64,000 bases of DNA from Hyposmocoma kahamanoa (GCF_003589595.1 NW_020653200.1:367406-431405); one strand, 5' to 3'; shown: positions 1 to 9,575, numbered from the stretch's first letter. A program made the numbers and translations. The notes: generated by a model from the sequence alone, not told the origin.

Positions 1-153
1 AATTCAATAAAAATTTAAGTATTATGTTAAGGAAATAAAGTAATAAATAAATAAAAGGTTTACATTGGAATATTTCAGTTTATTTTGACGAAAATAAAAT
101 ATGATGAATTATTAAAAGTCATGGAACAAAAGTTATTAATATAGTCCTGGAAG

Positions 154-531
154 CTTAGAATAATAACGCATAGAATGATAGTTTCATATCAAACGAACTG
201 TCACAAGTGAGGCAAAAATCAAATTCATGTAGGCTAGTTTTAGTAGTAGGTTACTTTTCGGTTTTAGTGAATATTTATATAAAAATACAAGTTGAAACGC
301 GTTACTTCCTTGTGGAATGTGATGATAGTATCTATTTTATGTTTGTCTGACGTATTTTTACACACATTTACCGCACATTTCGTCATTTTTAGCTAAAATT
401 CTGGAGCAGTTCGCGGTGCAAGTTGACCTTGAGCACTGAAGGCCTGCCCGCTCGTGTAGACCCTTTTGGCGCGCTTCAATTTGTCTCACTTAGCGTGTGC
501 GGACTAGGTTTCTATGCGTTATTATTCTAAG
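154..531. mobile_element. MITE with 8-bp target duplication
   Basis: The ends carry matching inverted repeats: CTTAGAATAATAACGCATAG at 154 and its reverse complement ending at 531. The element is flanked by perfect 8-bp direct repeats CCTGGAAG at 146-153 and 532-539. No transposase is encoded in the 378 bp. An 8-bp duplication fits hAT, P or Merlin-type elements; the terminal sequence does not settle which. Confidence 0.8.
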
Positions 532-539
532 CCTGGAAG

Positions 540-960
540 ATTGTTAGTATTTTACAAATAACCCAGTAGTTATTATGTTTTGTTATGGTTAATTTTAAAA
601 ACCTTTAAAGTTGTCTGATTCCCTATTGTAAAGCAAGACGGTGGGTATAACGTATTATGAGGCTAGTGAAACATCTTGTGTGGAAATTTCTTTTGTATCG
701 ACCAGTGTAAATCAGTATTAAAAATATTTTTAAATTATCCCGTATTGTTTGTACTTATTTAACAAAAAAGAAGCATTGTATTTTCTCTTTTCTAAGCAAT
801 TACAATCTAAGTATTAGAATAGTAGAAGTAACTTAGGATTATATTCAATTTTTAAATGTATTTTGCTTTATGTTTAAATTATTACTGTTTACCATATTGT
901 ACTTGACGTATTCTGCCGCAAATAAATAATGCATAATAAAAATGTTTCTTTAATCCTACC
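540..960. other. Unassigned A+T-rich stretch
   Basis: No open frame, inverted repeat or recognisable repeat was seen here. It contains several AATAAA-like strings that have no gene to serve. Confidence 0.5.
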
Positions 961-984
961 CCCTTCCTTAAGCATTTAAGACTC

Positions 985-1110
985 TTGAGTCTTGTCTTGG
1001 ATATAAGCAACCGGCAAATTCATACAATTGCGGTTGCCGCAACCGGCGATTGTGTCCGGTTGCTGCTAGAATATTCGCTTCTAGTTGCCGGTTGGTCGTA
1101 TCCAACACAA
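985..1110. repeat. Imperfect inverted repeat
   Basis: The left arm (GTCTTGTCTTGGATA then CAACCGGCAA) pairs imperfectly with the right arm (TTGCCGGTTG then TATCCAACACAAGAC). The middle repeats the string CAACCGG/CCGGTTG. It is probably a small foldback DNA element; no target duplication was identified. Confidence 0.55.
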
Positions 1111-1530
1111 GACACGTATGCACGGCCTTAATATAAGCTCTTGCGCGCGCTTTTCTAAGAATAAAGTCCGGCGGCGGCGCCCAGGGGACGTGTTAGTTTC
1201 TCTTCATGTTTGTCATAACGTTACAAGCTGGTTTGTTACCAGTTGTATATTTAAAAATGGTAGTCTTGCTGAAGAAGAAAAGAAATCCTAAGGTTGCCGG
1301 TTTAGTATCCCCAAGCATACTGCAGCTTTGCTTTTGTAGGTACTCTTCAAGAAATCTCAACAATAATGTCATGACGTTAAGGTATATTACTATTCGTCAC
1401 CTACAAATTCCGTTCCGTGACACCCCGTCAATTGGGATATATACATAGACAAAACGTTTCTTGCTTCTCACAAGCATATTAAATAATCAAAAGAAGAAAC
1501 AGACAAAAAAAACAAAAATTAAAATTGACT
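1111..1530. other. Unassigned stretch
   Basis: Two short overlapping frames (68 and 80 codons) lie here, but they have no recognisable domain and no splice or polyadenylation context. I regard this as non-coding. Confidence 0.45.
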
Positions 1531-1538
1531 GTGTAAAC

Positions 1539-1824
1539 CATTGACTTACAATTATATGGACGTCGGGTCCGCGCTAAAAAGTGTCCGAACTTATAGGGCG
1601 TTAAAATCGTACACAGAGCGTCATTCACGCTCTAGTCTTCGGTTGTTCGACTGACAGCGAAGCAAGCAAAATTAGACAGTACTGCGATGACATTACAATT
1701 TAAATTCAACGTTTTAGCTATTTCATATTCCTTGACATGTCACTACGTTTAAATAGGTTGATTTGGGACATTTTTTTCGTGGTTTTTGTATAAGACCCGT
1801 CGTCCATTTATTTGTAAGTCAATG
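1539..1824 (+). mobile_element. hAT-like MITE family, copy 1
   Basis: It begins CATTGACTTACAA and ends TTGTAAGTCAATG, a perfect 13-bp terminal inverted repeat. Direct 8-bp repeats GTGTAAAC flank it at 1531-1538 and 1825-1832. The 286-bp body contains no ORF. Three further copies occur in this window. The 8-bp duplication and CA-starting termini fit a non-autonomous hAT element. Confidence 0.9.
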
Positions 1825-2010
1825 GTGTAAACAAAGAAAAATGAAATTGACAAGGCCGGGTCTTGCTTAAAAATACATTAAGTGCATCGTAAAATAGTTG
1901 AATCCACCTGAATACTACAGAGTAAAGCATATGAATCCGATTATCTACGGGAAGTATGCTATGAAGTAAATATGCTTGCCAATATTAAAACACCATCGAG
2001 CACCATCGTT

Positions 2011-2338
2011 AATTTTTTTAATAATACCAAGTTGGTAGGTGGATGGACGGGACGAACAAGTCGTGCGCTTGATGGTAAGCGGTGTCGGCGTGTGCCTATC
2101 CATAACAGTTGCAGTGCCATTCAAAGCTTTAAATCGCATAGATCTTAGGGGCACTGCCACTGTTCCGGTCACCCTTAGACATAAGTTGACAAGTCCCATG
2201 TGCCTGTAATTTCACCGAGCCCCTAAGATCTTTGCGATTTTAAACTCTGAGTGGCAGTACAACTGTTACGGATAGGCGTGTCACTCACCACCAGGGGCAC
2301 AAATTGTTCGTCCTGTCACTGGGCATTGTAAAAAAAAG
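2011..2338. repeat. Repeat C, two copies tail-to-tail
   Basis: A plus-strand copy (2011-2219) carries the family core (GGGACGAACAAGTCG, CATAACAGTTGCAGTGCC, ACATAAGTTGACAAGTCCC). It is followed at once by a minus-strand copy (2220-2338) running back to the same head sequence. The facing cores, about 2094-2151 and 2220-2276, could pair as an imperfect stem of about 57 bp. No coding capacity was seen. Confidence 0.75.
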
Positions 2339-2359
2339 TAGCTCTAAACTCTGTGGTGT

Positions 2360-2889
2360 ATGAAAAGAAAAGACACGCAAGGAGTTTTATACAACTTACT
2401 ACCAATAACAGATCTAAAAAGTTTTAAATACTACAACGAAAACATAAAATGTCACGTGCAACGTTTAAAAGGTCTCGTGGTTCTACAGGCATACCACGCG
2501 TACGTGGCATCTACTTTGAAATACGGTATAATGTTTTGGGGAAATGCTTCAGATATTGATTCCGTATTCCGCGCACAAAAAAAGTGTGTGAGAGCTATCT
2601 GTAATTTAAGACGAACAGACAGCTGTAAGCCGTATTTTAAGGAACTTCATTTGTTAAAGTTGCCGGAACTTTATATTTGCATTCAATTTTTATCAGAAAA
2701 AATCCTGAAAATTGTAAAAAAGTTGCACGAGTACGTAATTGTGACAAGTTGTGTACAGAATCACACAGAACTATGCTATTTAGTAAAGTTGCCTATTACA
2801 TGACGCCAAACATTTATAATCATTTGCCAAAGGAGATTAGATTGATCAATAATTTTAATGAATATAGAAGACAACTGTTAGTTTTTTAA
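2360..2889 (+). pseudogene. Non-LTR retrotransposon, C-terminal piece of ORF2
   Basis: This is the region downstream of the reverse-transcriptase core in Jockey/CR1-type elements. The string YHAYVASTLKYGIMFWGN is followed by a Lys/Arg-rich stretch (FRAQKKCVRAIC) and a leucine-rich KELHLLKLPELYI block. A +1 frameshift near 2677-2800 moves the frame, which then continues through LPKEIRLINNFNEYRRQL to a stop at 2889. No reverse-transcriptase catalytic motifs are present, so the piece is 5'-truncated and dead. The family is recognised from motif style; the clade is inferred. Confidence 0.75.
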
Positions 2890-2960
2890 TTATCTACTCA
2901 TTAACAAAATTTTTTGACAATAATTATTGACATAAAATATATGAATTTATTTCTAAATCT

Positions 2961-3107
2961 AGGAAATGAAACTATTTTTCCGGATTTAAATCGCGTATAT
3001 TTGTTTTATCAAACAAACCGACGTTTCGGGCCCTTTACAGGTCCCATGGTCACGGTTGACACGGATTCAATACGCGATTTAAATCCGGAAAAATAGTTTC
3101 ATTTCCT
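2961..3107. mobile_element. MITE with perfect 38-bp terminal inverted repeats
   Basis: Positions 2961-2998 are the exact reverse complement of 3070-3107. Read from TA dinucleotides at each edge (TA then GGAAATGAAACTATTT), this fits a Tc1/mariner-type MITE with TA duplication. The 71-bp centre has no ORF. Identical arms suggest a fairly recent insertion, or a sequence kept identical by pairing. Confidence 0.85.
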
Positions 3108-3453
3108 ATGTGTAATAATCGCGAAAACCTAAGAACTCGTTATTTCTAAATCTTTTGTAATTTTACTATTTGCAATATTTGACATATTTGAAATAGTTGA
3201 GTTTTCATTGATTGACTTTACTAATCTTAGTAAATAGGTGAATGACATCATTGATGACATATAATGCTTGTTTGCATGCCGAATAAGTTGGATTTATTTA
3301 AAATAAGATCTGATCATAATGTACCTTATTCTGACAAATAAAAAACATTGATTGATTGCTTGATTGATTGAAAATTATTTATTTTAGTTATAAAATAAAA
3401 TATTTTTTGGAAATTTTTAGTACACATAAAAGTAGCTGTTTATAATGTTAGTA
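3108..3453. other. Unassigned A+T-rich stretch
   Basis: The only visible structure is a short run of TTGATTGATTG units near 3346-3371. Confidence 0.5.
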
Positions 3454-3760
3454 ATATCGTCGGGAATAGTGCAAATACGCATGACTAGCATTTGATTATG
3501 AGTTTCAATTTCGGTAATTTAGTGGCCCAATCAAATCCGCGTAAATGTCATGGCAACCAAATTAGCGTGATTTACGGGAATCTATTGTTATCAGTCCGTA
3601 GGCAACATAAATTAATGCTTACTGTGCGAATATGAAAGTCGTAGTTATTGAAATAACAAAGTAATAACCTTAAATCCATCTCCTGTGAAACTTGGTTTGG
3701 AGCTGACACGCGATTTTTACTAATACTACATATGCGGATTTGCACTATCCCCGACGATAT
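3454..3760. mobile_element. MITE with about 28-bp terminal inverted repeats
   Basis: The left end ATATCGTCGGGAATAGTGCA matches the reverse complement of the right end (TGCACTATCCCCGACGATAT) with one difference over those 20 bp; a few more bases pair with further mismatches. TA dinucleotides at the edges could be the target duplication. There is no internal ORF of note. Confidence 0.75.
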
Positions 3761-3834
3761 AGTCCAGCGCAATTGTTAGTATTTTACAAACAACCCTATC
3801 TAGGAGCGGATCAAAGACTTAATTCTTTTAAACA

Positions 3835-3990
3835 TATACCATACATATCAACAGGTACTTTGCAACCTTTATAATAATTAGCTAGGTAAGTATTACTTCC
3901 AAATGACCCAATTACTTATCTATTTAAATTCTAATTATGCGAGCTGACCGTGGGCAGAGCTTGCATATTAAACATTCTATTTCATTAAAC
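3835..3990 (+). repeat. Repeat E, copy 1
   Basis: It shares a diverged block of about 130 bp with 10140-10310, including GCTAGGTAAGTATTACTTC, TTATCTATTTAAATT and CGTGGGCAGA. Neither copy codes for protein. The nature of the family is unknown. Confidence 0.6.
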
Positions 3991-4165
3991 ATTCTATCTC
4001 GAATTTGGTTAGTTTAAATTTTGTATTGACAACTTATCTTCGTAAGGGGCAGCAGCGGCGACTACATGACAACGGGTTACCGTAAGTAGTTTTTAAAACT
4101 TTATTGCTAATAAAAAATATAAATATAATACTTGTCGAATTGAATACACGCAACAATGATAATTA

Positions 4166-4275
4166 TAATCTCAGTACCAAAAAACTGCCCTCAAAAATCA
4201 TTCATCCCCTAGTTTTCCACACTTAGAGACGGATTTTTTTTCAAATTTAAAAGGGAGCTCTCCTCTTTTTCAAAG
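4166..4275 (-). repeat. Repeat D, 3' part
   Basis: It contains the family marks ATAATCTCAGTAC and TCATTCATCCCCTAG, then a TTCAAATTTAAA block, in reverse orientation relative to the copies at 34247 and 62373. Confidence 0.65.
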
Positions 4276-4792
4276 TTTCTCTAAGTAAAGCTTTAACTTA
4301 TTCCTTCGTGGAAGTAGTTGCCGGCCAAAGTAGCAGAAGGCTTCGACTATGGAACGGAAAGTTGTTTAGCGAACGCGATTATTAAAAAAACAGACTCGTA
4401 AATTAACTTTAAAGTTGTTCGAAGTGAGACCCTTTTCTTCCAAACACAGATTTAAATCTTCTGAGATTCACTCCATGTAGCTTTCTGCAAAGTGTTATGG
4501 TGGATCACAGTTTCCCAAAGTGTACCCTACGTGGCACTGAAGAGTCATAAGGGCGGTAGGGGCCACGGAAGCAATTGGGCGTTGATGCTTTGGGGCTGCA
4601 CCGCATTTGAAAAAATACATGAGTTATCTATACTACGCTACTTATCGTCGCGTTAGTTTCCCAAACTCGTAACTTAAAACATAAAATTACTGAAATGCAA
4701 AAAATGGATTGTACCTACTAATGTTGCAGGCTGATTTCACATCACACTCCCTTCATATTTCCACACTAGTTTTTATCTATTCTTATAGTAAA
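4276..4792. other. Unassigned stretch
   Basis: A G+C-richer patch around 4500-4600 stands out from the surroundings but has no long frame, hairpin or repeat match within the window. Confidence 0.4.
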
Positions 4793-5006
4793 ACTGCCTC
4801 TGTGGCCGAACGGTTACCATGCCGGACTGCCACGCAGAGGTCCCAGGTTCGATTCCCGGGCCGGGAGAAATATTTGTATGGCCTACATTTATTTCTCTCG
4901 TGAGTTTGGGTGTAATTTGTGGTTGTCTATGTGTGTCCATGGCACCCGCGACACAGGGTTTCCCTAGTGCGGGGCTATGTTGAGTGTGTGCGTTATTATT
5001 ATTATT
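4793..5006 (+). mobile_element. SINE-A (tRNA-derived SINE)
   Basis: The head has a polymerase III A box (TGGCCGAACGG) and B box (GGTTCGATTCC) at tRNA-like spacing. A unique body follows (ATATTTGTATGGCC, TTTCTCTCGTGAGTTTGGG, CCATGGCACCCGCGACAC), then GTGTGTGCG and an (ATT)n tail. This near-complete copy serves as the reference for the family. Movement would depend on a LINE reverse transcriptase supplied elsewhere. Confidence 0.93.
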
Positions 5007-5429
5007 AAAAAAGTAATGCATCCAAATTAACACCCTTTGTAAGAAATTTAAAGTAACTATAAAGTTTTGCCAACTCTTGAATAATTAAGAACCCTTTATA
5101 AGATACGAGTCTGAGAAGTAAGTTTTTTTCTTGCGATTTTTTGTGTTAAGTTAATATAAAAAATACGCGTTTTTAATTATTTTTTGTGGTGTTGAATTTT
5201 TTTTATTTTGCCTAAGTGGGCGGTATAAGTCAAAAACTTTGGGAACCTATGTGGTAGATGCTCATACCAACATAGTCTTAATTCTTCTACAGTCTTATAA
5301 CACTTTTTGTAAATTATCTTTTATTACATGGCCAAGAGCCAAATAAAGTCCAGAAGGGTGAATTTCACTTTTTGAGTTTCAATGGCACTTTTTGAGTGAT
5401 TTTTCTAAAACGCTTTTTCGTATATTACC
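5007..5429. other. Unassigned A+T-rich stretch
   Basis: No repeat or frame recognised, apart from two nearby uses of the string CACTTTTTGAGT around 5368-5397. Confidence 0.45.
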
Positions 5430-5479
5430 TTTTTTTATAATACCACGTCCCAAATTGTGGACGTGGTATTATAAAAAAA
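5430..5479. repeat. Perfect 21-bp palindrome with 8-nt loop
   Basis: Arm 5430-5450 (ending ATAATACCACGTCC) is the exact reverse complement of 5459-5479, with loop CAAATTGT. It could be the core of a foldback element. A perfect stem and A/T-rich base are unlike a microRNA precursor. Confidence 0.85.
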
Positions 5480-5878
5480 ACGCTATTTACAAAAATTTCA
5501 TTAAAAAGGCAAGAGTGTCGGAATCGTAGAGGCTGTTATTTCTGCCTACCCCGATGAGAGAAGGGCGTGAAGTGTGCAGCAGCGGCAAATAAGACTTGAA
5601 TTTTCAATATTACCACTCCTACCTTACTACTTTTAACGGGTTTTGTGTTATTTTTTTTTATTTATTTCGTTTTAAATTCTTTGAATGATAGACCTTTATT
5701 CAGACTCAACTGCCATTGCAACTAGATTTTAGCAGAATAACAAATATTATCGTAATTGCAACATGATTTCAATGGAGTCTTAAAGGAATTACAATGACCA
5801 GTGGTTTCAACTAAATTAGCATTGGGGCTCTGGATAGGATGCATGAAGCTAAGTACTAGATGTATTTTTTAGTTGTAA
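5480..5878. other. Unassigned stretch
   Basis: Contains GTGCAGCAGCGGC, similar to a string at 4049-4061, but no coding or inverted-repeat structure. Confidence 0.4.
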
Positions 5879-6118
5879 CATTTATTAACATGTATTTTAT
5901 CGTTGCTTAATGAATTAGCGGATGCGCGGACAGACTCCTTATCTGCCATAATACGGAAGAAATCAAATCAATCAAGAAAGAAGAAAATCGCTTCTCTTTT
6001 AAACAGACTTCGTAACAGTAGCAACAGAATCTTGAAAATAATTGCTGAGAAAGTGGAGAGACCTCTCATAAGGAAAATTATAGAATTTACTCGATCTTTG
6101 TTTAAAATAATTTACTAA
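5879..6118 (+). other. Unassigned basic open frame, possible exon
   Basis: A frame opens after a stop at 5876 and runs 79 codons to TAA at 6116-6118. It contains no ATG, so it would need an upstream exon. The product is rich in Lys, Arg, Ile, Leu and Ser (for example RKKSNQSRKKKIASLLNRLR) with helix-forming spacing. AATAAATAAA about 50 bp downstream could serve as a polyadenylation signal. No acceptor with a good pyrimidine tract precedes it and no family is recognised. It may be a terminal exon, a retroelement remnant or chance. Confidence 0.15.
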
Positions 6119-6600
6119 CATAGTTTATAAGTCTGTTACTAATTTAAATATGGATTTACGTTATCCGAAAATAAATAAAATATATTATTCTATATATAAT
6201 GAGGAATCTTAAAGCCGAGATTGTAAGACCTAAATTATGCCATAATTGCATACAATACTTTTTATACGAGTAAATAAAATAATGAAACAGAACTAATATT
6301 TAATGTATATTTTCTTAACAATCCATGACCCATTTTAACCCATTTATTAAGATAGACCATAGAGTATATAACTAGAAACAGAGACGAAATAAGGGTCATC
6401 TATCCCTGGCAACTAATCCAGCAAATGGGCCTTATATCACTTTTAAATATCAACTCTCATTTGCGCTAAAATCACAAATTAAAAAGCTGAAACAGTACAG
6501 CGCCAACAATTGCCCTGAGTACGTCTCCGTATATTCCAAAAATATTCTGTGTTTATTGTAATAAAGATAATATCTCTAATTCTCGCTTGAGGAATGTCAA
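6119..6600. other. Unassigned A+T-rich stretch
   Basis: Holds the AATAAATAAA run noted for the preceding frame; otherwise nothing recognisable. Confidence 0.45.
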
Positions 6601-6604
6601 GAGG

Positions 6605-7660
6605 TACCGTAATCTTCGGATTTAGGACCCCAGCTACCCGGCCAAAATATGCGTCTTTACTCTTTAAAGTCTCTAAACAAATATTTATCCCTCACCCTGG
6701 GCAGTTCCTACCGAGAGTGAAAAAAATTCGAAAAATAAAATGACCGCCATACAAATTTCGAGGGTCTGTACCTGGGAAACTACAGGATATAGGTAGATCG
6801 TGTTCAAACTAATATTGTAGAGGGGACAGGGTCTAACTGGCTGTCGAAATATTTTTTTGAAAATGGCTGATTGAAGATGACGGCGCACAAAAAGTGCGCC
6901 GATCCGGCTGAAATTTTATAGCCTTCTATGTTTGGGAGCTCGTAATACGAGTATTTGGTCAAATTCTGAATTTCGCCATTTTCTAATATGGCCGCCATAC
7001 ATTTTCCACAGTTCGCTATGTTCCGAGGCCTACATCTCGGCGACTATGAGTGATAGGTGAGAGGCGCTCAAACGAATGTCGTACAGAATAGTATGAGCCA
7101 AAACAAAACAAAATTCAAGATGGCGGACTGAAAATGGTGGCCCAAAATAAAAGTGCTGTCCGACTGAAATTTGACATCCGATCGCGTAGGGAGGCTCATA
7201 GTATGCATCTGCGAACGAAATTTGGATTCCGCCATTTTCCAATACGGTCGCCATACAAGAGAATTTTCGGCTTTTTTACCTGCAATTTTCTCCCAGAAGA
7301 AGAGAGGGTGTATAAGAGTGATGTATGCGAATAATGGTTAAGTGGATTTGGTGAGTATCAAAAAGTACCAAAACCTTCGAAAAGTGGTCCGCATCAGGTG
7401 ACACCAGATGCACGTGCGAAGTATACGTCTTAGCCTTAAGGTCTCCAAACAAATGTTGCTCCACACCCTGGGCAGTTTCTACCGGGAGTAAAAAAAATTG
7501 AAAATTCGCAAAACAAAATGGCCGCCATATAAATTTCGGGGATCTATATCTCCGTAACTATTAGGGATAAGTCAATTATGTTCAAACTAAATTCCGAAAA
7601 GGCGATACGAGCTAATCGAATGTCAACGTCAGTTTTTTCAAAATGGCCAAAAAATTGGAA
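6605..7660. repeat. Two diverged direct-repeat units with GCCGCCAT motifs
   Basis: Block 6647-6870 and block 7425-7650 share order and sequence: a CACCCTGGGCAG string, a run of A, (T/G)ACCGCCAT or GGCCGCCAT, AAATTTCG, GTTCAAACTAA and AAAATGGC. The offset is about 780 bp. The part between repeats the theme (ATGGCCGCCATAC, CGGTCGCCATAC, AAGATGGCGG). Short minus-strand frames begin at several of these CAT strings but look incidental. The family is unknown. Confidence 0.6.
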
Positions 7661-7663
7661 AAA

Positions 7664-7745
7664 ATGCCAGATAAGGGATCGAATCTGGAACCTCCTCATC
7701 AAGCGCCCATATTACTAGTCACCGTGCCACCGACGAACATAAACA
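7664..7745 (-). repeat. tRNA-like SINE head, degraded
   Basis: On the minus strand GGTTCCAGATTCGATCCC resembles a B box region, preceded by GATGAGGAGG. The same GATGAGGAGG context occurs at 37790-37850. The A box is poor, so this is a remnant. Confidence 0.45.
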
Positions 7746-7818
7746 CACCCCGTAATTTGAAAGCGTCCACGGGCCACAGGCCGAGCCCGACTGCTACGAG
7801 GGTTCGTATATAATATTA

Positions 7819-8363
7819 GGGGTTAAAGTATGAAATTGCCGTTTTATTGCAATAGGNNNNNNNNNNNNNNNNNNNNNNNNNNNNNNNNNNNNNNNNNNNN
7901 NNNNNNNNNNNNNNNNNNNNNNNNNNNNNNNNNNNNNNNNNNNNNNNNNNNNNNNNNNNNNNNNNNNNNNNNNNNNNNNNNNNNNNNNNNNNNNNNNNNN
8001 NNNNNNNNNNNNNNNNNNNNNNNNNNNNNNNNNNNNNNNNNNNNNNNNNNNNNNNNNNNNNNNNNNNNNNNNNNNNNNNNNNNNNNNNNNNNNNNNNNNN
8101 NNNNNNNNNNNNNNNNNNNNNNNNNNNNNNNNNNNNNNNNNNNNNNNNNNNNNNNNNNNNNNNNNNNNNNNNNNNNNNNNNNNNNNNNNNNNNNNNNNNN
8201 NNNNNNNNNNNNNNNNNNNNNNNNNNNNNNNNNNNNNNNNNNNNNNNNNNNNNNNNGTATAGATAATAATGGCAACTATTTTGATTAAATAAATTTGTTA
8301 AAAGTTTAAAAAATAAACAATTTAGATTTTCAGTACAAATCGGCAATTTCATACTTTAACCCC
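7819..8363 (+). mobile_element. Mariner-like element containing an assembly gap
   Basis: Terminal inverted repeats GGGGTTAAAGTATGAAATTG at 7819 and its reverse complement ending at 8363 are flanked by TA on both sides (7817-7818, 8364-8365). After the gap, the plus frame reads IDNNGNYFD then stop, which resembles the usual mariner transposase C-terminus. True length cannot be known because the centre is 400 N; typical elements are about 1.3 kb. Confidence 0.85.
7857..8256. other. Assembly gap (400 N)
   Basis: Exactly 400 unknown bases, most likely a fixed-size placeholder. Frames reported across it are meaningless. Confidence 0.99.
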
Positions 8364-8662
8364 TATTATAATGTAATAGTAACATAATATGGTTAACAAC
8401 GTCGTCCAGAGCCCGGCCGGAGCTTGAACTAGGTCGAGCCTGTATTCCAGGTCGCCCAGACTCGCAAAATATAAAAAAAAACTGAATGAGGCAAAATAGC
8501 GAGGTTAGCTCTGGAAAATTTGTTAAGAGAGAAAATAATTAAGTATTCAAATAAAATATTAATTATATCATGTAATAAATAATGTGAGTGTTTAAGTGAC
8601 TCTTCATTTGTTGTGTAGTATGTATGTATGCACAATAATAGTTTTCTTTCATACTTTAACAG

Positions 8663-8876
8663 TAATAATAATAACGCACACACTCAACATAGCCCCGCAC
8701 TAGGGAAACCCTGTGTCGCGGGTGCCATGGACACACACATAGACAACCACAAATTACACACAAACTCACGAGAGAAATAAATGCAGGCCATACAAATATT
8801 TCTCCCGGCCCGGGAATCGAACCTGGGACCTCTGCATGGTAGTCCGGCATGGTAACCGTTCGGCCACTGAGGCAGT
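8663..8876 (-). mobile_element. SINE-A
   Basis: Near full-length copy in reverse: (ATT)n tail at the left, B box GGTTCGATTCC and A box GGCCGAACGG at the right. It has a TGCATGGTAG change in the tRNA-like head. Confidence 0.92.
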
Positions 8877-9328
8877 ATGATAAAATTAATTAATAATTAT
8901 GATATTATAGAGAACTTAATGGTTCAGCCTACCCCCTTTCAAGCACAGATAGTGAATTTATGTGCGAAATGTAACTTGCTAAAATTAACAATGAGACTCG
9001 TCAAATTTCTGATGTAAATCCATCGTTTGCTCACGGAGTGTGTTCAAACGGAATCTACAAGAATACACTTATTTGCACAGGTTGGTGACGTGCCTCTCCT
9101 AAATAATTCTTCCTAAATGACTATCGTACATATTATGTATAAAACATAGATATATTACATATCGATATTTTATAAAGTAAATTCTTTATGTACTCTAGCA
9201 GTATATGATGAGTGCTGAGAATGGGGCGGCTGGTACTGGCTACATGGCCTGTGGCCTGGGGCGGCCAGGACTGCAAATACGCCACTAAGTGCCGCGAAGA
9301 TTTTAAATACAAGTTCGATTAGGTCGAT
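8877..9328. other. Unassigned stretch
   Basis: A G+C-richer patch at 9215-9300 (ATGGGGCGGC, TGGGGCGGCC) shows a short internal repetition; no frame of note. Confidence 0.4.
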
Positions 9329-9575
9329 TGGCAGTATCCCTTAGATCTTTACAATTTAAAGCTTTGTGCGGCACTGCAACACTGCAACTATTATGAATAG
9401 GCCCGTCACTGACAACCAAGTACACGACTTGTCGTCCCATCGCTCGATTTTTTTTATACTAAGAGACGGAACATGTGCTACTCAGAGTTTTCAAACGCAA
9501 AGATCTGTGGGGCACTACTTCTACGCACTGAGACATAAGTTGACAAGTCCCATGTGCCCGTGATTTCATCAGCAC
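9329..9575. repeat. Repeat C, two copies head-to-head
   Basis: A minus-strand piece (9329-9460) runs to the family head, and a plus-strand piece (about 9448-9575) starts from the same T-rich head (TTTTTTTTATACTAAGAGACGG). This mirrors the tail-to-tail pair at 2011-2338. Confidence 0.65.

Noticed and set aside
4773..5033. Minus-strand frame of 86 codons, and similar frames over other SINE copies
   Set aside because: These are translations of SINE-A; the repeated HSPALGKPCVAGAMD-type peptide comes from the SINE body and is not a gene.
5430..5479. microRNA precursor
   Set aside because: The stem is perfect, too short and ends in A/T runs; pre-miRNAs have mismatches and about 60-80 nt.
7816..8352. 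Long open frames on both strands across the first N run
   Set aside because: They consist of unknown bases. Only the flanking residues are real, and these belong to a mariner element.
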